The translations under genes were made by a program, and so were the position numbers. Below the pieces are notes generated by a model. That model ran no database searches. It had not been told where the DNA came from and saw only the letters and a program-made list of their open reading frames with translations. 64,000 nt of DNA from Eopsaltria australis. Taxonomy: Eukaryota; Chordata; Aves; Passeriformes; Petroicidae. This document shows, one piece after another, positions 12,532 to 25,500 of this stretch (its first letter is position 1; each line of letters starts with the position of its first letter). The stretch covers positions 152,797 through 216,796 of the forward strand of contig JAVTVJ010000002.1 of assembly GCA_034509425.1 (NCBI GenBank), written 5' to 3'.

Positions 12532-12778
12532 GGCAGATTTAGATGAGAGATAAGGTAAAAGTTATTAAGTGTGAGGGTGGTGATGCACTGGAGCAGGCTG
12601 CCCAGAGAAGCTGTGGATGCCTCATCCCTGGAAGTGTTCAAAGCCAGGTTGGATGGGGCTCTGAGTAATCAGGTCTAGTGGAAGGTGTCTCTGCCCATGG
12701 CAGGGAGGTTGGAACTAGATGGTCTTTAATGTCCCTTCCAACCCAAATAATTCAAGGAACCTATGATCTGTTTCTCCT
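12532..12778 (+). mobile_element. CR1 LINE 3' fragment
   Basis: The plus strand carries recognisable CR1 3' sequence: GAGGGTGGTGATGCACTGGA, then GCAGGCTGCCCAGAGAAGC, GGAAGTGTTCAAAGCCAGG, and finally GTCCCTTCCAACCCAAATAA close to the expected 3' end with a trace of the terminal short repeat (CTATGATCTG). It is 5'-truncated and moderately diverged. Confidence 0.9.
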
Positions 12779-15700
12779 TTCTTTACTATACAGTACAGTT
12801 TGCTTTCTCTGTTCAGGGGTGTTGGCACACCATATCTGGGATCAAAGTGAGGTCTCTGCCAAGGGTTCGGTGGAGTTTGTAGGTCCACCAGAACCTGGTA
12901 GACTGAGATTTTCACACTCACTTGACATTGCTTCTCGCCATGGTTGTAGCCCCTTGTGTCTTTCTCTTTCAGCTCCTACAGAGACACTTCTGAACATCTA
13001 TTCCTTCTGACTGGGCATCCAGGACATCTTTTCTTGTCCAGGTCCCACCACAAAGTTTACATGATCACTTTTTTATGTGTAGACCAGATCTGCCTGCTGA
13101 CAAATTGCAGCTGAGCGTGACAAGAGGCACTCACCAGGCACTGTGGGCACTGTGCAGGAGCTGAGGGAAGAGAGGCTGTGGGCAGCCCCTCCTGTGACTG
13201 TCCCTGTAAGGTCACGTGGGCAGAGCTGGCATGCTCAGTGTACATGGTGTGTGTATCTCTGAGAATTTCTGTCACCTGTGCAGGCAGCTGTTAAACAGAG
13301 TTGTGTTCTTTTGTATCAGAGCAGCTTCCTTTAAGTTCCTGGTAAGGAAACGCAGAATTTGTTTGAACTTTAGCAACCTTAAAGGTTGGTGTATATTCCT
13401 AGGGGTTGTCTGGGTTCCCTATGGAATTGCCTTCTCCTTCTTATCTGTCTGCAGGCTGTCAAGGGAGTCCAGGTGATTAACTAGGACAAGAAAAGGATTT
13501 TTTATTTTCCAATTAGTTTGACTGGGTTAGCTACTCTTGTCTTAACCATATTTACCTACAAAAATGGCAGTTTTAAAAAAAAAAGTCACCATTATAAAAT
13601 GTGTGAGTGAAATGCATTCACAGCAATAATTCTGTGTGGCCTTGATTCATGTACTGCCTTCTGAAATTATTGCAGAGTAAATTTGTTTCTGGCAGGGAAA
13701 GGAGCAGAGACCTTCCAGGTCAAAAGCAAGTGAATTATTCCATGGACTCCAGTGGGGCCAGGATTTACCTTTCAGCACACATACTTTCAGCCTACTTTTT
13801 AGCTGCTGTTCCTCTGTCATTAAATAACCATTTGTCATAGATAACTATTTATAATATAGGAGGAAATAGTAGATAGTTCTTGGGTTTTAGTTCCCCTTGA
13901 AAAAAATATTAAAATTTAAACATTTCCAGGGAAGTTTAGTAGCACAAAGCAGTGGGTGCCAAGTTCCCAGCCATCCCCCTTTTGAGGGTGGTTTTGTTGG
14001 CCAGCTCTAGCTGTTCCTCATGGACTGAATATCCACAGCTTTCCCAGAGATAATGAGGCACTTAAGGAGCAGAGTTTTCCATTTGGTTTCACCCCAAAAG
14101 AGGCCAGGTTGTGTGCTCTCAGGCTGTTCTACAACATCAAACAGAAGATGGTGAGAGGAAGATGAGTTTAGAGCCCAAACTGCTGATTGGAACAATAGCA
14201 CAGGCACACAGAGAGAAAACTGAGCTGCTTGTGAAATAGCTCCAAAGCAGCCTCCATTTACAGCTGGCATTTTAAGCAAATCAGAGGCTGTGTCATTTGA
14301 GAAGTGGCTTATAAACAGTGACTGTTCAGGAGAAATTTGGCCTGTGCAGAATGAGTGTACACAGAGGCTACAAATCCACCATCCCTTCTGAAATATCTCT
14401 TCCATATTTCAGCAGTTGGAGGCTCCTGTCAGGAGGTGCAGGCAAAGTATCAAATCCAGCCCATTCCTTTTAAATGATGGGTTTTGCTTCCAGGGAAGAT
14501 TGCACCTTCTGCTAAAAATCTTACGAGCTTTTTTCTTCTTTGTTTTCCCCCTTTCAATCACTAAGGACACATTCACATAGAACGGGATGGTTGTTTTTTA
14601 CTGTTCTTCCATGTCCCTTATAGCATCTTCCCTAGATGACAACACAGTTGCAGTGGGTCTTGCAACCTATCACAGAAGTGATCAAATGTCAAAAAAGTAG
14701 ATGTTAAATCCATGTGAAGAGAGGCAGGACTAACATTTGGGAGTCCCACAAAATAGGATTTGTATGGGGATAGCGCTTCAGTACTGAAAGGCAGAAAAAA
14801 GATTGCAATGGAGACAGTGGTCAATAGGAGATGCAGCACACAAAGACTATGCTGGGAACTGCTTTGGCAGTTAACATTTAGCTTCATTGAAACTAATGGA
14901 GGAAAGAAGATATTAATAAATAGTCTGGAAGGTTTTTCTTCCATTGCAGTTAGAGGAAAGGAACACACTTAACTGATGGCTGAACATTTTATTGTGAATA
15001 ACACCAATTGCAACACTGTTGTATATGCTTTGCATATGTGTTGGTGAGTGTATTTCTATAGACAGGCAGGTAATTGACACGAAATTGCGGGCAGATTTGC
15101 AAATTCAGAATTACTTGCTACTGACTGAACACACAGGTAGTTTCACTTGCCTTTTGCTGTCAACTGAGACTTTCATTATTGAGGCTTAAATGTTTAATAC
15201 TGTATATCTACTTTGTCTATTTTTTAACAAAAGTGTCAAGCAAAACGTTTAGATACTGCAGAATGGGAAAAGAGAAAAAATACGGCCCCAAGTCATCTTT
15301 GAAACATTTTCATGAAAACTGTAATGCCACTAGAATCTGAAGGAGGGCAGTCAGTATGTTATCACTTGCAGGAAACTTCAAAGTTTCAATTTGGGTTATG
15401 AGCACTGAGCAAAAGAAAAACTGAACTAAACAAGCCAGGTAGAAACTTGTTAGCATTTGGCAGATCTGTTCACTCATGATTCTGTACTTGTACTTGGCCT
15501 TTTCCCCCTGTACAGTTTGTACAACCTGCCTAGACCTAGCTAAATTTTCCTCAAGTTTTCCCTGTCCGTGAGCCTTCCAGCTGGCAGGTGAGCCCCTTGG
15601 CTGCTCCTCTGGGCAGAATGCCTGCTGGGCACACTGCTGGAGCAGAGCTGGTGTCCTTTGGGAAATGTCTTCTTTTGTCACCTAGCTTTTCAGACTGCAG

Positions 15701-18700
15701 AGGCAAGAGCACTAATAATTGGTTTGGGATGTCCGTTTTAGAAATACTGTTCATTTTTAATGCACACGTTACAGGTTTTTGCCTGAGGAATGCACAGAAG
15801 TTTGTAGTTTGTAAGGCACTTGGGCAGGAGTTCAAATAGGTTTCAGTCATAATGACAGGAGACTTACCCATTTGGCTTCCTATTTCCTAGGATTTATTCT
15901 GCTGTTCTGATAAGCTATGATTTAAAACACACTGAAGTGCCAGTGCAGGCTAGTAGCCCCTTTTCCTACACTGAAACACATCGCTGAGAGTAGAAGACAC
16001 TGTGCTTTGTATCTGTCTCCCAGGGTGAGGGAGAGGATAGCTGAGAGGCATGGGGCTCTGCCCACAAAGACCACCTCACAGGCTGTCAGCTGAATTTGCA
16101 GTGGGACTCAGATCCAGAACACTGATACCTGAATTTAGGTGTCTAATCTCCCACACTAGGCAATGGAGACTTAGTTACGGCAATCAGTGGAGCTGGTAGT
16201 GTGATTCATCTGAGGAAATGCAGGTATCCATCCTCTGTTTAGCTGAATCCCTCCTGGCAGTGGGAGGTGGGACACCGAGCTCATCGCTCATGGTGTGTCG
16301 ACACCTCTGGGTACACAGCTACAGCCTGGAAGCCCATCCCTGGTAAGGATGCGCTGATGACAGGGATTCAGTCTCCAGCTGCTGCATTGTTTCTGCAGTT
16401 TAATGAGAGGGGCGGACTGGACCCCCCGCCCCCCCCCCCGGCAAAGGCTGGAGCTGCAGAGCCCTCCAGAGAGTCGGAGCGTGTGTAGGCAAGCTTCATC
16501 CCCTCTGTGAGGGGTGGGTGAGCACATTAGACCTTATTTAGGTAGTCAAAATGGCACTCAAGGCTGTGCAATAAAGAAACAACATCCATTAAAATTATTT
16601 TTACAACCTCTATTATCGAATTCAGACAAATAGACTTAACCAAGCTTCTTAGGATATGAAACATTTCTATCTACCACTTATGTCTGAAGCTATGTTTTAG
16701 ATTTTATTTTCCAGACAAAAGAGTAATTTTAAATTATGCAAATAAGCTGCCAAAGCAAGGCATTATGCATATTTGTGAGGCAGGCAGCAGAGTGTTAACC
16801 CTTGGTGCTGCAGCTTGCTGTGGAGGGAGCACTGCAGCAACAGCTCTGCGTGAATTCCTTCCAGCCCTTGTGCTCTTTATTTACGGCACTCCTGTGACAG
16901 GGCCTGAGGTGTGAGGCTCACCCCCTGCACACCCCCATTGCCAAGTGGATTTAGGTGGATGGAGGAGCTGTGTTTGCTGCACTGTTCACCTCACGGTCCT
17001 GCCCAGCACAAGCTGTACCCAAATCTGGCCTGGGTGTCTCAGAAAAGACAAGTGTTGTAACTGTCATCCGTGGTTTCATACGGGTTGTTTCCAGAATATT
17101 TGAAGTGACTGTCATGGGAGAAATATTAAATTGCTTTTCAAATGTCAGCACTGCAGTAACACTTCAAAAACAATTGACACTGTCAGCTATAAGTCCTCTA
17201 CCTTGCTGGCCTGACTGCTATACACAAGGTGCACTAGCAGCCTTGACTTTCTGTAGAAGAAAGCTATTAAAAGAACTCCATGTTGTGCTAACTTGTGGAT
17301 TCAATAGCTCATTATCCCACCCAGCTATAAAGGTGGTGGGAATAACTCTCAGTCAGGAACAGATGGGTTTTGATAGAAATCCAAGGTCTGATCTGCTCTG
17401 GAAATTTGCCCTAATCTCTGCAACTGATGCCAACAGCTGACATAGCCACATTGGTGCAAGCACTAGTGCTGAGCAAGAAATCCAATGTTTTATAGCAGTA
17501 AAGTTTGGCAAATTGCAGGAGCAGACAAATCCTCAACATGCACATGGATGTAAGTGCAGCTGATCTCTAGTGGAGGTGCCTGATGCTGGGTTAAAATAGT
17601 GGCAGCCAAGCCTGGAGAAAGAGGGAGAGGGTTCAAATCAGGCAGTTTTGGAAGGCCTGGGTTTGTGCCTCAGTTGTGCCCATGTGGGATGCCAAGCCCT
17701 GTGAATATTGGATTTGTTCAGCATCAGGCAGGGATGGATCCTGGTGAGGGCAGGAAGGAGTCTGGCTGAAGAATGGGGGGACTTGAATCCACATTTCCTC
17801 CTGCACTCTAGTTCATAGAATCGTACAATAGAATCACACAATCAAAGCTGTTCATGGCTCTCGACGAGAGCTTACAGAGCAGTGCAGGTTCCGAGGAAAA
17901 CACCAAGAATATGTATTTCTGTAGTGAATTATTTCAGTAACAATGTCTCAGTGCTGCTCCAGGACACAGAGGTAATCTTGAGTTTCTCTCTTGCCCCCTC
18001 TTACACCCAAACCCATTGAAGTTTTTTCTCCACTCACCAAATTGCTCCCTCACTTTCTGCCTAGTTAAAGGTGCCATTTCAAGCTGCCTGTCAGAAGCTG
18101 CCTGTGTCAGCCAGCACACAATACTGAATAAACACTTCAATATGTTCAAACCTGGATGCTATCGGTGAATTTCCAGGCTTAAAACCTATGGCCATTTTTA
18201 GACTGGTTACACATGCTTGAGCACAAAGGTTAGCTCAGTTTAGCTACTTTGGTTTTGCTTGTTCTTAAGAGCATTTTTGGCTCAAAAATGTGATGTCTCT
18301 CACGTATTTGCAAAGAGTTATCCAAAGCACATGATCTACATCTGTTGGTTTTGATATGCCAGAGGAGCTATGTAAGAGATGCAGAGATCACATTGCTGCT
18401 GTGTATATTTGTTTTTAAATTTGGATTTTCTGTTTGAAATTTGGATTTTTTTATACTGCTCAGCAATTTAAGCAATTGGCTGATGGTCTGGTTGGTGAAA
18501 AAAAGCCATGAAACCCACTTATATTGGTTCAGGTTTTGTTAGTTTTGGAGGAAAAGGATATAAGGATAAAAAGCTGAAAACTGTATAAATCTGACACTGC
18601 TGCTGTACTGCCAATGCCTGGCCAGCATAAAAGAAATAAAAGAACTAAACTAGTTTAAATAGGCAGAAACACTGTTTTATGATGGCAAACAACAAAATTG

Positions 18701-20099
18701 AGTACAAAGACCATGGAAGGAAGTTGCCAGGAAACCTCTACGGTGCTCTGGAAAAGTTTAGCAGCGCAGGCACCTATATGAGGGTTGTCACCACCTGCAA
18801 GCTTGGGCATTTCCTAAAAATGGGTGTAAAATTGTAGTACACATTGATTTCTATAAATGCAGCACCAGGAAATGCCTTACAGCTCATTTTAAGTCAGTGC
18901 ATCTTCAGGGGACTGTAAGCTGCTCCCAGAACCTTCCCTGAAGACTCAACACTAAGGTCTTACCCACAGTAATGCTGAAACCCCAACTTCTGTGACCAGG
19001 CAAGGTCTGCCCAGACTGCACTCATCTTAATTAGGTTCTTAGCAAAGATCTTTGCTTCTGTGAGCTCTAACCTTGCCCACGCTGAGATTTCAATAAGGTA
19101 AACTGTAAACTAGACTAACCCTCTGCAGGCACAGCCACGGAGTCTCTTCTCTTTTGCACGGAGTGGCAGGGTGGTTTTCCCAGCAGAGATTTCCTGCAGG
19201 CATGCAGCCACCTCGGGTGGGTTCTCTGCATGGGGATGCTTCAGAAAGTTGAGGTGCATCAATCAAAAGTGTTACAATTGCAGGTCCACAGTGTCGGTGT
19301 GCACATTGAAACCCCGATTCCTGTACCAAGTTGTTGTAATTATGATGATATCTTAATGATTATATCTTAATCCTTTTAACACTTGATTTCTTTTGTATGG
19401 CTACTTCATAGTTTAACCATTTAAGCCCATTTCTACTATGAAACTGGTAGGTGAAAGATTGGGGAATCACCAAGGGACCACATTTTTCTTTCATCATGAA
19501 GTCATTTGTCAGTGCAGCTCATGACTGGGATTAAGACAGGCAATGTCTATCAGGGTTTGCTAGGATTGCTTGCATACACACTTCCTTGGTAGCTTTTTGC
19601 AAAAATGGGTGATGTGAGGTACAGTGATGGAGGAATGGCTGCTGTGAGTACAATGAACAGCTGTGAAATTCCTAGTCTGTGAAATTCCCTTTGTGTGGGA
19701 ACCCCCTGAAGGTGTGTCACTAGCAAACTCCTGCCTGCCAGCACCCATCCTTGTTATATCGTTCATTCTGCACTCCTCCCTGCCCACCTGGCCAAACCAC
19801 CCATCATGCTAAAAGCCATTAGCACTCAGAAGGTGGACAAGGGGATTTCCTGCTCCTTCAAAAATAAGCAATAAATTAAGAAAAATAAGAAATACATGTT
19901 AAACCTGAGGATACTCCTTTAAAGAAAGCTTTCTTTTATAACAGCAGGGTTCATTCCACAACAAAGAAGGCATTCCACAAAAGCTGTGATGCTGATACGC
20001 AATACTGATACATGAAATACGGCTCTTATAGGATTTCCCATTCTGGTCTATCTAGTCTAGTGACACATAAAAAAGATCCAGATCTTCAATTTAACTTAG

Positions 20100-20222
20100 A
20101 AAAACCCAAACCTCTTAGGAAATCCTTTTTTACACAACATATAATTAATATATGGAATCAGCACTGGATATTCCTGACAGGTTTAGACTAGCTCCGTACT
20201 TGATGGTCTAGCAGCCTTTGGT
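20100..20222 (+). mobile_element. Possible ancient CR1-type fragment
   Basis: The segment TCTTAGGAAATCCTTTTTTA, then acacaacatataattaatat and TATGGAATC, resembles an old amniote CR1/L3-like consensus (frame-broken, internal). The similarity is from memory and short, so the family is uncertain. Confidence 0.4.
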
Positions 20223-23200
20223 GAGTTGCATCCCTGTGAGATGCTGTGGGAGGGAGGGCTCCAAAACAATCTGTAAAGGCAGGAACTCAGCTGTTAATTT
20301 AAAGAAAAGCCTTTCATTTCTGGAGCAAGAAAATAATGCAAGAGCTATAGCAACATCTGGAGCTTTCTTGGTTCAAAGAAGGTTTTTCTGCATTTCAGAA
20401 AGGATTGTGTGCATGCACAGAAAGCATTTCCAGTGGTGTTACTGGAATGAGGTCACATGCAAAGACTCAGATTCTGCACTTGGTGACTCAGAAAGCAGCA
20501 CCCACATCACAGGCTCTTAGAGCAGTGATGTCCACACCTGAGCAAGTTCCCTGCACCTTCCTTATGGCAAGTGAGGAGAAATGAGGACCCAACGGACTCA
20601 GCTGGATAGCTGCTGATAGGAATAGCCATGTCTTAGCAGCACCTCTCTCCTTTGTTGGCTGCAGAGAAAATTTAGAGGGGAGTGGATGTGTTTTCTGTGG
20701 GTTTGAAGAGGTTTGAAGAGGGCAAAGCCCATCAAGGTGTCTGCTGACTGCAACTATGTACTTTCCCTGCTCTGAAGGCAGAGCCACCCTAGATGGGGTG
20801 CTGGGAGACACAGGTTCCACTTGGTGCTGGGTGAGTGAAGCAGGCACCTCTTGCAGCTGTCCATCCTTCCCCTTTGGTAGGCACAGTTGCCCCGAAGCAA
20901 GGATGAGCTTCTGCCGTGAATCATGTCCTCATCCACACGAGTCAATGTGTCACTACATCCCTTGGTCTCTGTGCTCACCACATGGGCCTAAGACTGGTGT
21001 GGAGCAGACAGGACCTGGGCAGGTCTTGCTCAGATGCAGGGCAGCTGAGTAGTGAGGAGAAACAGGAAAGGCAAGTTCAAGGGCAGGTGTGACACAAAGG
21101 AAAAGGTGACACAGTAACACCAAGCCAGCAGGCACAGCCCCGTGCAGCCCACTGGTGTCCACTGGACCCCTCCCATCAGGATATATGGCAGAACCGTATC
21201 TCCAGCTGGAAATGAGAAGGGGTCTCCCCCAAAGTATCCAGCACAGGTGGGACTGTTAGAGGCAGGATTCCAGAGCAAACCTAAGCCTTGCTCATCACCT
21301 CAACATCCTTGTGCACAGGTAATTGCCTCTTCCAAAGCAGCCCTCATAGACCTGAGCCTGGGATGTGCAAAGCATCTGGGCCATCTCAGAGATCAGTGCT
21401 TCTGAATACGGTGTGATTGTTACGGCTCATCAAAGCACAGACTTAACTTTAAACTCCTCAGTCATGCAAGTAGTTACTGTCTGACCCTGTCTCGCACCCT
21501 AAGAGTATTGCCAGAGGAGGAGGAAAAGAATTGAAATTTTACACCGTGGCATATGGAGTGATTCAGAATTCTTCTAAAATGGAGATGGTGAGAATGTTTT
21601 TGTCAGGTCTTTGATCCCTTTCAAAAATAGAACCCCCTGGATGTGGTTAGAGAGGGCTCATGCTGTGAGCTGGAGTTTTTGTAATCACTGCTGACTGGAA
21701 CTGCCTGTCTGTGTGATTTGTGCATTTTTTCAGTCTGTTTTATAGTACAATCAAATTTGTGTTCCCATGTTGTAAGAGATACTTCACAAGTTTCTTGGGT
21801 GAGGACATCAAGCTCCAAGGCTAATTCATTTTTCCTCTCAAATAAGAATTTTTCCAGTCTTTCTTCTTAAATTATTTAATTTTATAATTACTTACAGAGG
21901 CTGAAAATTGATTCAACAAATCTTGGGTAATTTCCTGGTGTTCCCCAAATTGGAAAGCAGCAATTGAAAAGAGGAAAAAAAATAGAATAAAAAAAAAATT
22001 CCTAAATTGAGGAACTTCTTATTTCACAATACTTAAGTGGTTAAACATCTCTTGTAGAGTGGCATATCAGGATGTATTTCTAGGTAGGTGTTCATATTCC
22101 TGTGAATGGCCCTAAACCACTGCAGAAAAAAGATAAGAGAAGGCCTTTGATTTTAGCCACCAGCCTTATTTACCTCTGCTCTGAGGATACTGGAGATAAA
22201 ACCTCTGAGACCCTAGGATAGACTTACTGAAGAAAGTAAGGCTGGCACACCTCCTGTTTCACCATGCTTAGTGCCATGAGGTAGGTCCTGTAAGCTCACA
22301 ACTCATTCTTCTAGGCCACTGCTGTTGCTGCACCTTGCCAAGGAGATCCTCAGTGCAAACGAGAACTACTTATCCTCCTTTAAACAGGGAAGAATGAAAA
22401 GGAAAGCAGAATTAGGATCAGGGTTTTCTTGTTATCACAAGAGCCCATGCCTTGCTCCATCTGTGTGGAGAAAAGCTGTCACAGAAATGATGGGAGGCTG
22501 GTGGTGGGACCTGGCTGCCAAAAGAAGACGCTGCTAGTAGCCTGGAGTGTACAGCTGATGTTGATGAGTAGTATACATTTAATTGGTTACTCATTTCTTA
22601 TTAAAACTGATAATTTCTTCTTTCTTCCTAGCAGAACAGACAGGAATGGAAATATTTCACATAATCATTGATTTCACTGAAACTTTGACAGCATTATCAA
22701 GTACTTTTAATTCTTTTTGATTTTCTATGAATCCCATAAAACTTCCAAACACCAGGATGTAAACAAAGGACTTCAATAAGCTTAGTTTTGATATTTCTAT
22801 TGTGTTCCAAATTTGGAATGAAAGGAGGTGTGAAATAATCAGCTCTCCCAAGAAAATGTGACATCTCACACAGCTCTAACCATTCTTGTGTTAGTCTCAA
22901 GGAGCCCAGTGATCTCTGCTGATGGTCAAGTCTCCTCCTGCACTCAGTGATGCTGCAAAATGTCCAGCACACCCGCCACAAAGGGAATTCTCATTCACAT
23001 CCTATTGGATGCTCAGGGTCACCTTCCAGGGCAGCAGCACCAATTGCCAATACCATCTTTTGGGGAAGTTCTTTCTGAAGCACACTGATGAAAATGTAGA
23101 GATTTCTTACTGCTCAAGTAACCTGGACACATCTCTGACAAGTGGGTAGGCCTTACCTTCATCATTTAGAAGAGAAAACAAAAGGCACATGCAAACTGCT

Positions 23201-25384
23201 TTCTGTGGAAGAGAAGATGGATGTTGAAGAAATGAGAGAGTTCTTGTTAAAAGAGAGCTCTCTCATATTGCACTAGCACATTTATTTCTACTCCTGCAGC
23301 AAAACTGAGTTTCATTTGTAGAGGACTCTCCCAGAGAGAAGCAGGTATCAGACTATTGACTAGCAACATAGAATTCACATTTTTGTAGCAAATAACATTT
23401 TGTTTGCACTTGGGTGGGCAAGATACCTACAATGGAAGAACAAGACCAAGTAGATACATTACACACTGAACTACATAGGCACCAGTGGCTCTTGTCATTT
23501 GTTCTTAAATAGGTTTGTACCCGGGGCATTGTCCACGGCTGACTAATACCACCTATCTTGTTCATGCACCTGAGAACTGGAAAGCACAAATAATGACCAT
23601 TTTCAGCTACTCTACATCTCTTTTGGGTGCTCAGTTAGCTGAGCTGTTTGTACTAAATGGGAACAGTAGGAATACAGTAATATTGGCTGAAAACAAAAGC
23701 TGAAGCAAGGGGATTTTCAGAGCAGCTTTAGGGTCTGAAAACTGCTGCAGTCCTCCTGGTTTTCCTACAGAAAGGTGGTATGGAGTCCTAGAAATTACTC
23801 TGCTTGTGACAGAGAGAAAAAAATTCTATTTATCAGCAGGCTGCTCTCTTTAAGCATTGCAGCAGCTTTCAATTATTACCTTTGGGAAGAGGGACTGGCT
23901 TGATGGAGGGAGTGAGCATCTCTCCCATAGCATCACCCCTCCAAATGTGCAGGATGGCACATTTTCAGCTGCTGCAAGCCCAGGCAGTCTGCACTGCCCC
24001 ACCAGCGCAGGAGCAATGGCAGGGGTGGCCCAGCCAGGCCAGGCCCTCATGTGAATTAGCACCACTGACATTCCAGTGGCAGGTTTTGCCCTCCATGGCA
24101 TGATGCTGCAGGATGTTTTGGTCAAGATCCTGTGTTCACATGGGATAAAGCATCTTTAGCAATGATGCTGGGTACATGGTGCCCTGAAGTATGCTGGGGA
24201 ACGACGTGTCACTGCTCTAATTGCATTCAAACATGCACAGCTAGAGTGAATAGGCAGGTCAGGAATTGATTAACTAGTTTGCTGTGAAAGGGAAGGGTAC
24301 CATTCCTTTTCTTCCACCTGGCCTGTTTAGAGCAGACCTTGTTGGGAAGAAGGACATTTATTCACTTAGGTGTAAGAAATTATGGTCCTGTCTCAGATCC
24401 CCACCACTATGTGCCAGTGGGAGAGCAGGAGTGAGAGAGAGATCAGGATAATGAAGGAATGTTATTTGATAGGAAGACATGTTAGGACAGCACTAGGAAA
24501 ACAAGGAAAAGACAACTCTTTAGAAGTTGACTAAGCATCAGTGTGTCTGAGCAGCAGCTTGAGGAATCAGTGCAAAATATTTGATGAATCATTTAAATTT
24601 GAATTGAAGGAATTCAGTTGCTCCATTATGAGTTTCAAGTGGAGAAAGAATATCTTGAGGAAAGATATAAAAAACAGTAATTGATATAACATGAATATTG
24701 TTTCATATGAAGGTTAAAGAGTGTTGAATATGTGAGTAAAACCAAGAGAATATCAAAGGATGTCTCATTTACATAAACAGTGTGTTGGCAATCCAGAAAT
24801 ACCATCTCCAGGAGTTAATTCCACAGGTTTATATGGGAAGTCAATGCCACTCCAAGAAGCAGGAGGCTGAGCTGGAGCCTGACAGCCTGGGACTGATCCA
24901 AGCCTTTCAGCAATACTTGGCTGGACACATAGGTGCACAGTTACATGGCTAATTACTTCCATCCCATATGTTAAATTAGAAGAGGAGAAAATGATCATTA
25001 TTATCCATTTGAGCAAAGGGTTACCTGAGTGCAGTGTGTGGCTACAGTGCTCTTTGTGCAATTGCACTCTCAGTTAAACAACACCTGGCTTTCTGTCTGA
25101 GGGTTGGTCCAGACTCAGCTTCAAGTGATGTCCTTATACCCCACTTAAGAAGGTGACTGGGGTGTTAAGAGATTCTGGCTGATATCTGTAAATCAGTGCT
25201 TCAGACACTGTCAAAACCTGATAGGTCTGAAAATATGCTGACCACACTCTGAATTGATCTCTACTTGCTGAACTTGATGTGTTCTTGCTAAAAGAGACCA
25301 AGAGAAACCTTGAAGGAATGGTTAATTCAAGCATTGTGTTTGAAAGGGCAAAGAAGACAGCAGTGCTTCCTGCCCTGGGAGTTA

Positions 25385-25500
25385 AATTTTGGGGTTTTGG
25401 AGGTTTAGGGCTGGGGTTTTTGTTTAGTGGGGCTTCAGGAGGTGGTGGTTTTTTGGGTTTTTTTTTGGGAGGGGGGGGTGTTGGGGGCTTTTGTTTTGAG
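25385..25500 (+). repeat. G/T-rich low-complexity block with G-quadruplex potential
   Basis: The plus strand is almost all G and T, with many runs of three or more G (GGGG, GGG, GGGAGGGGGGGG, GGGGG) separated by T-rich spacers. An open frame crossing it gives a Gly/Phe-rich stretch that reflects base composition, not a protein domain. Confidence 0.75.

Noticed and set aside
16955..17440. A 161-codon plus-strand frame
   Set aside because: It has no recognisable domain, no nearby promoter or poly(A) signal, and overlaps antisense frames. It is probably chance.
17816..17860. CATAGAATCGTACAATAGAATC resembling a CR1 terminal short repeat
   Set aside because: The expected CR1 body does not follow on either side, so it is too short to call.
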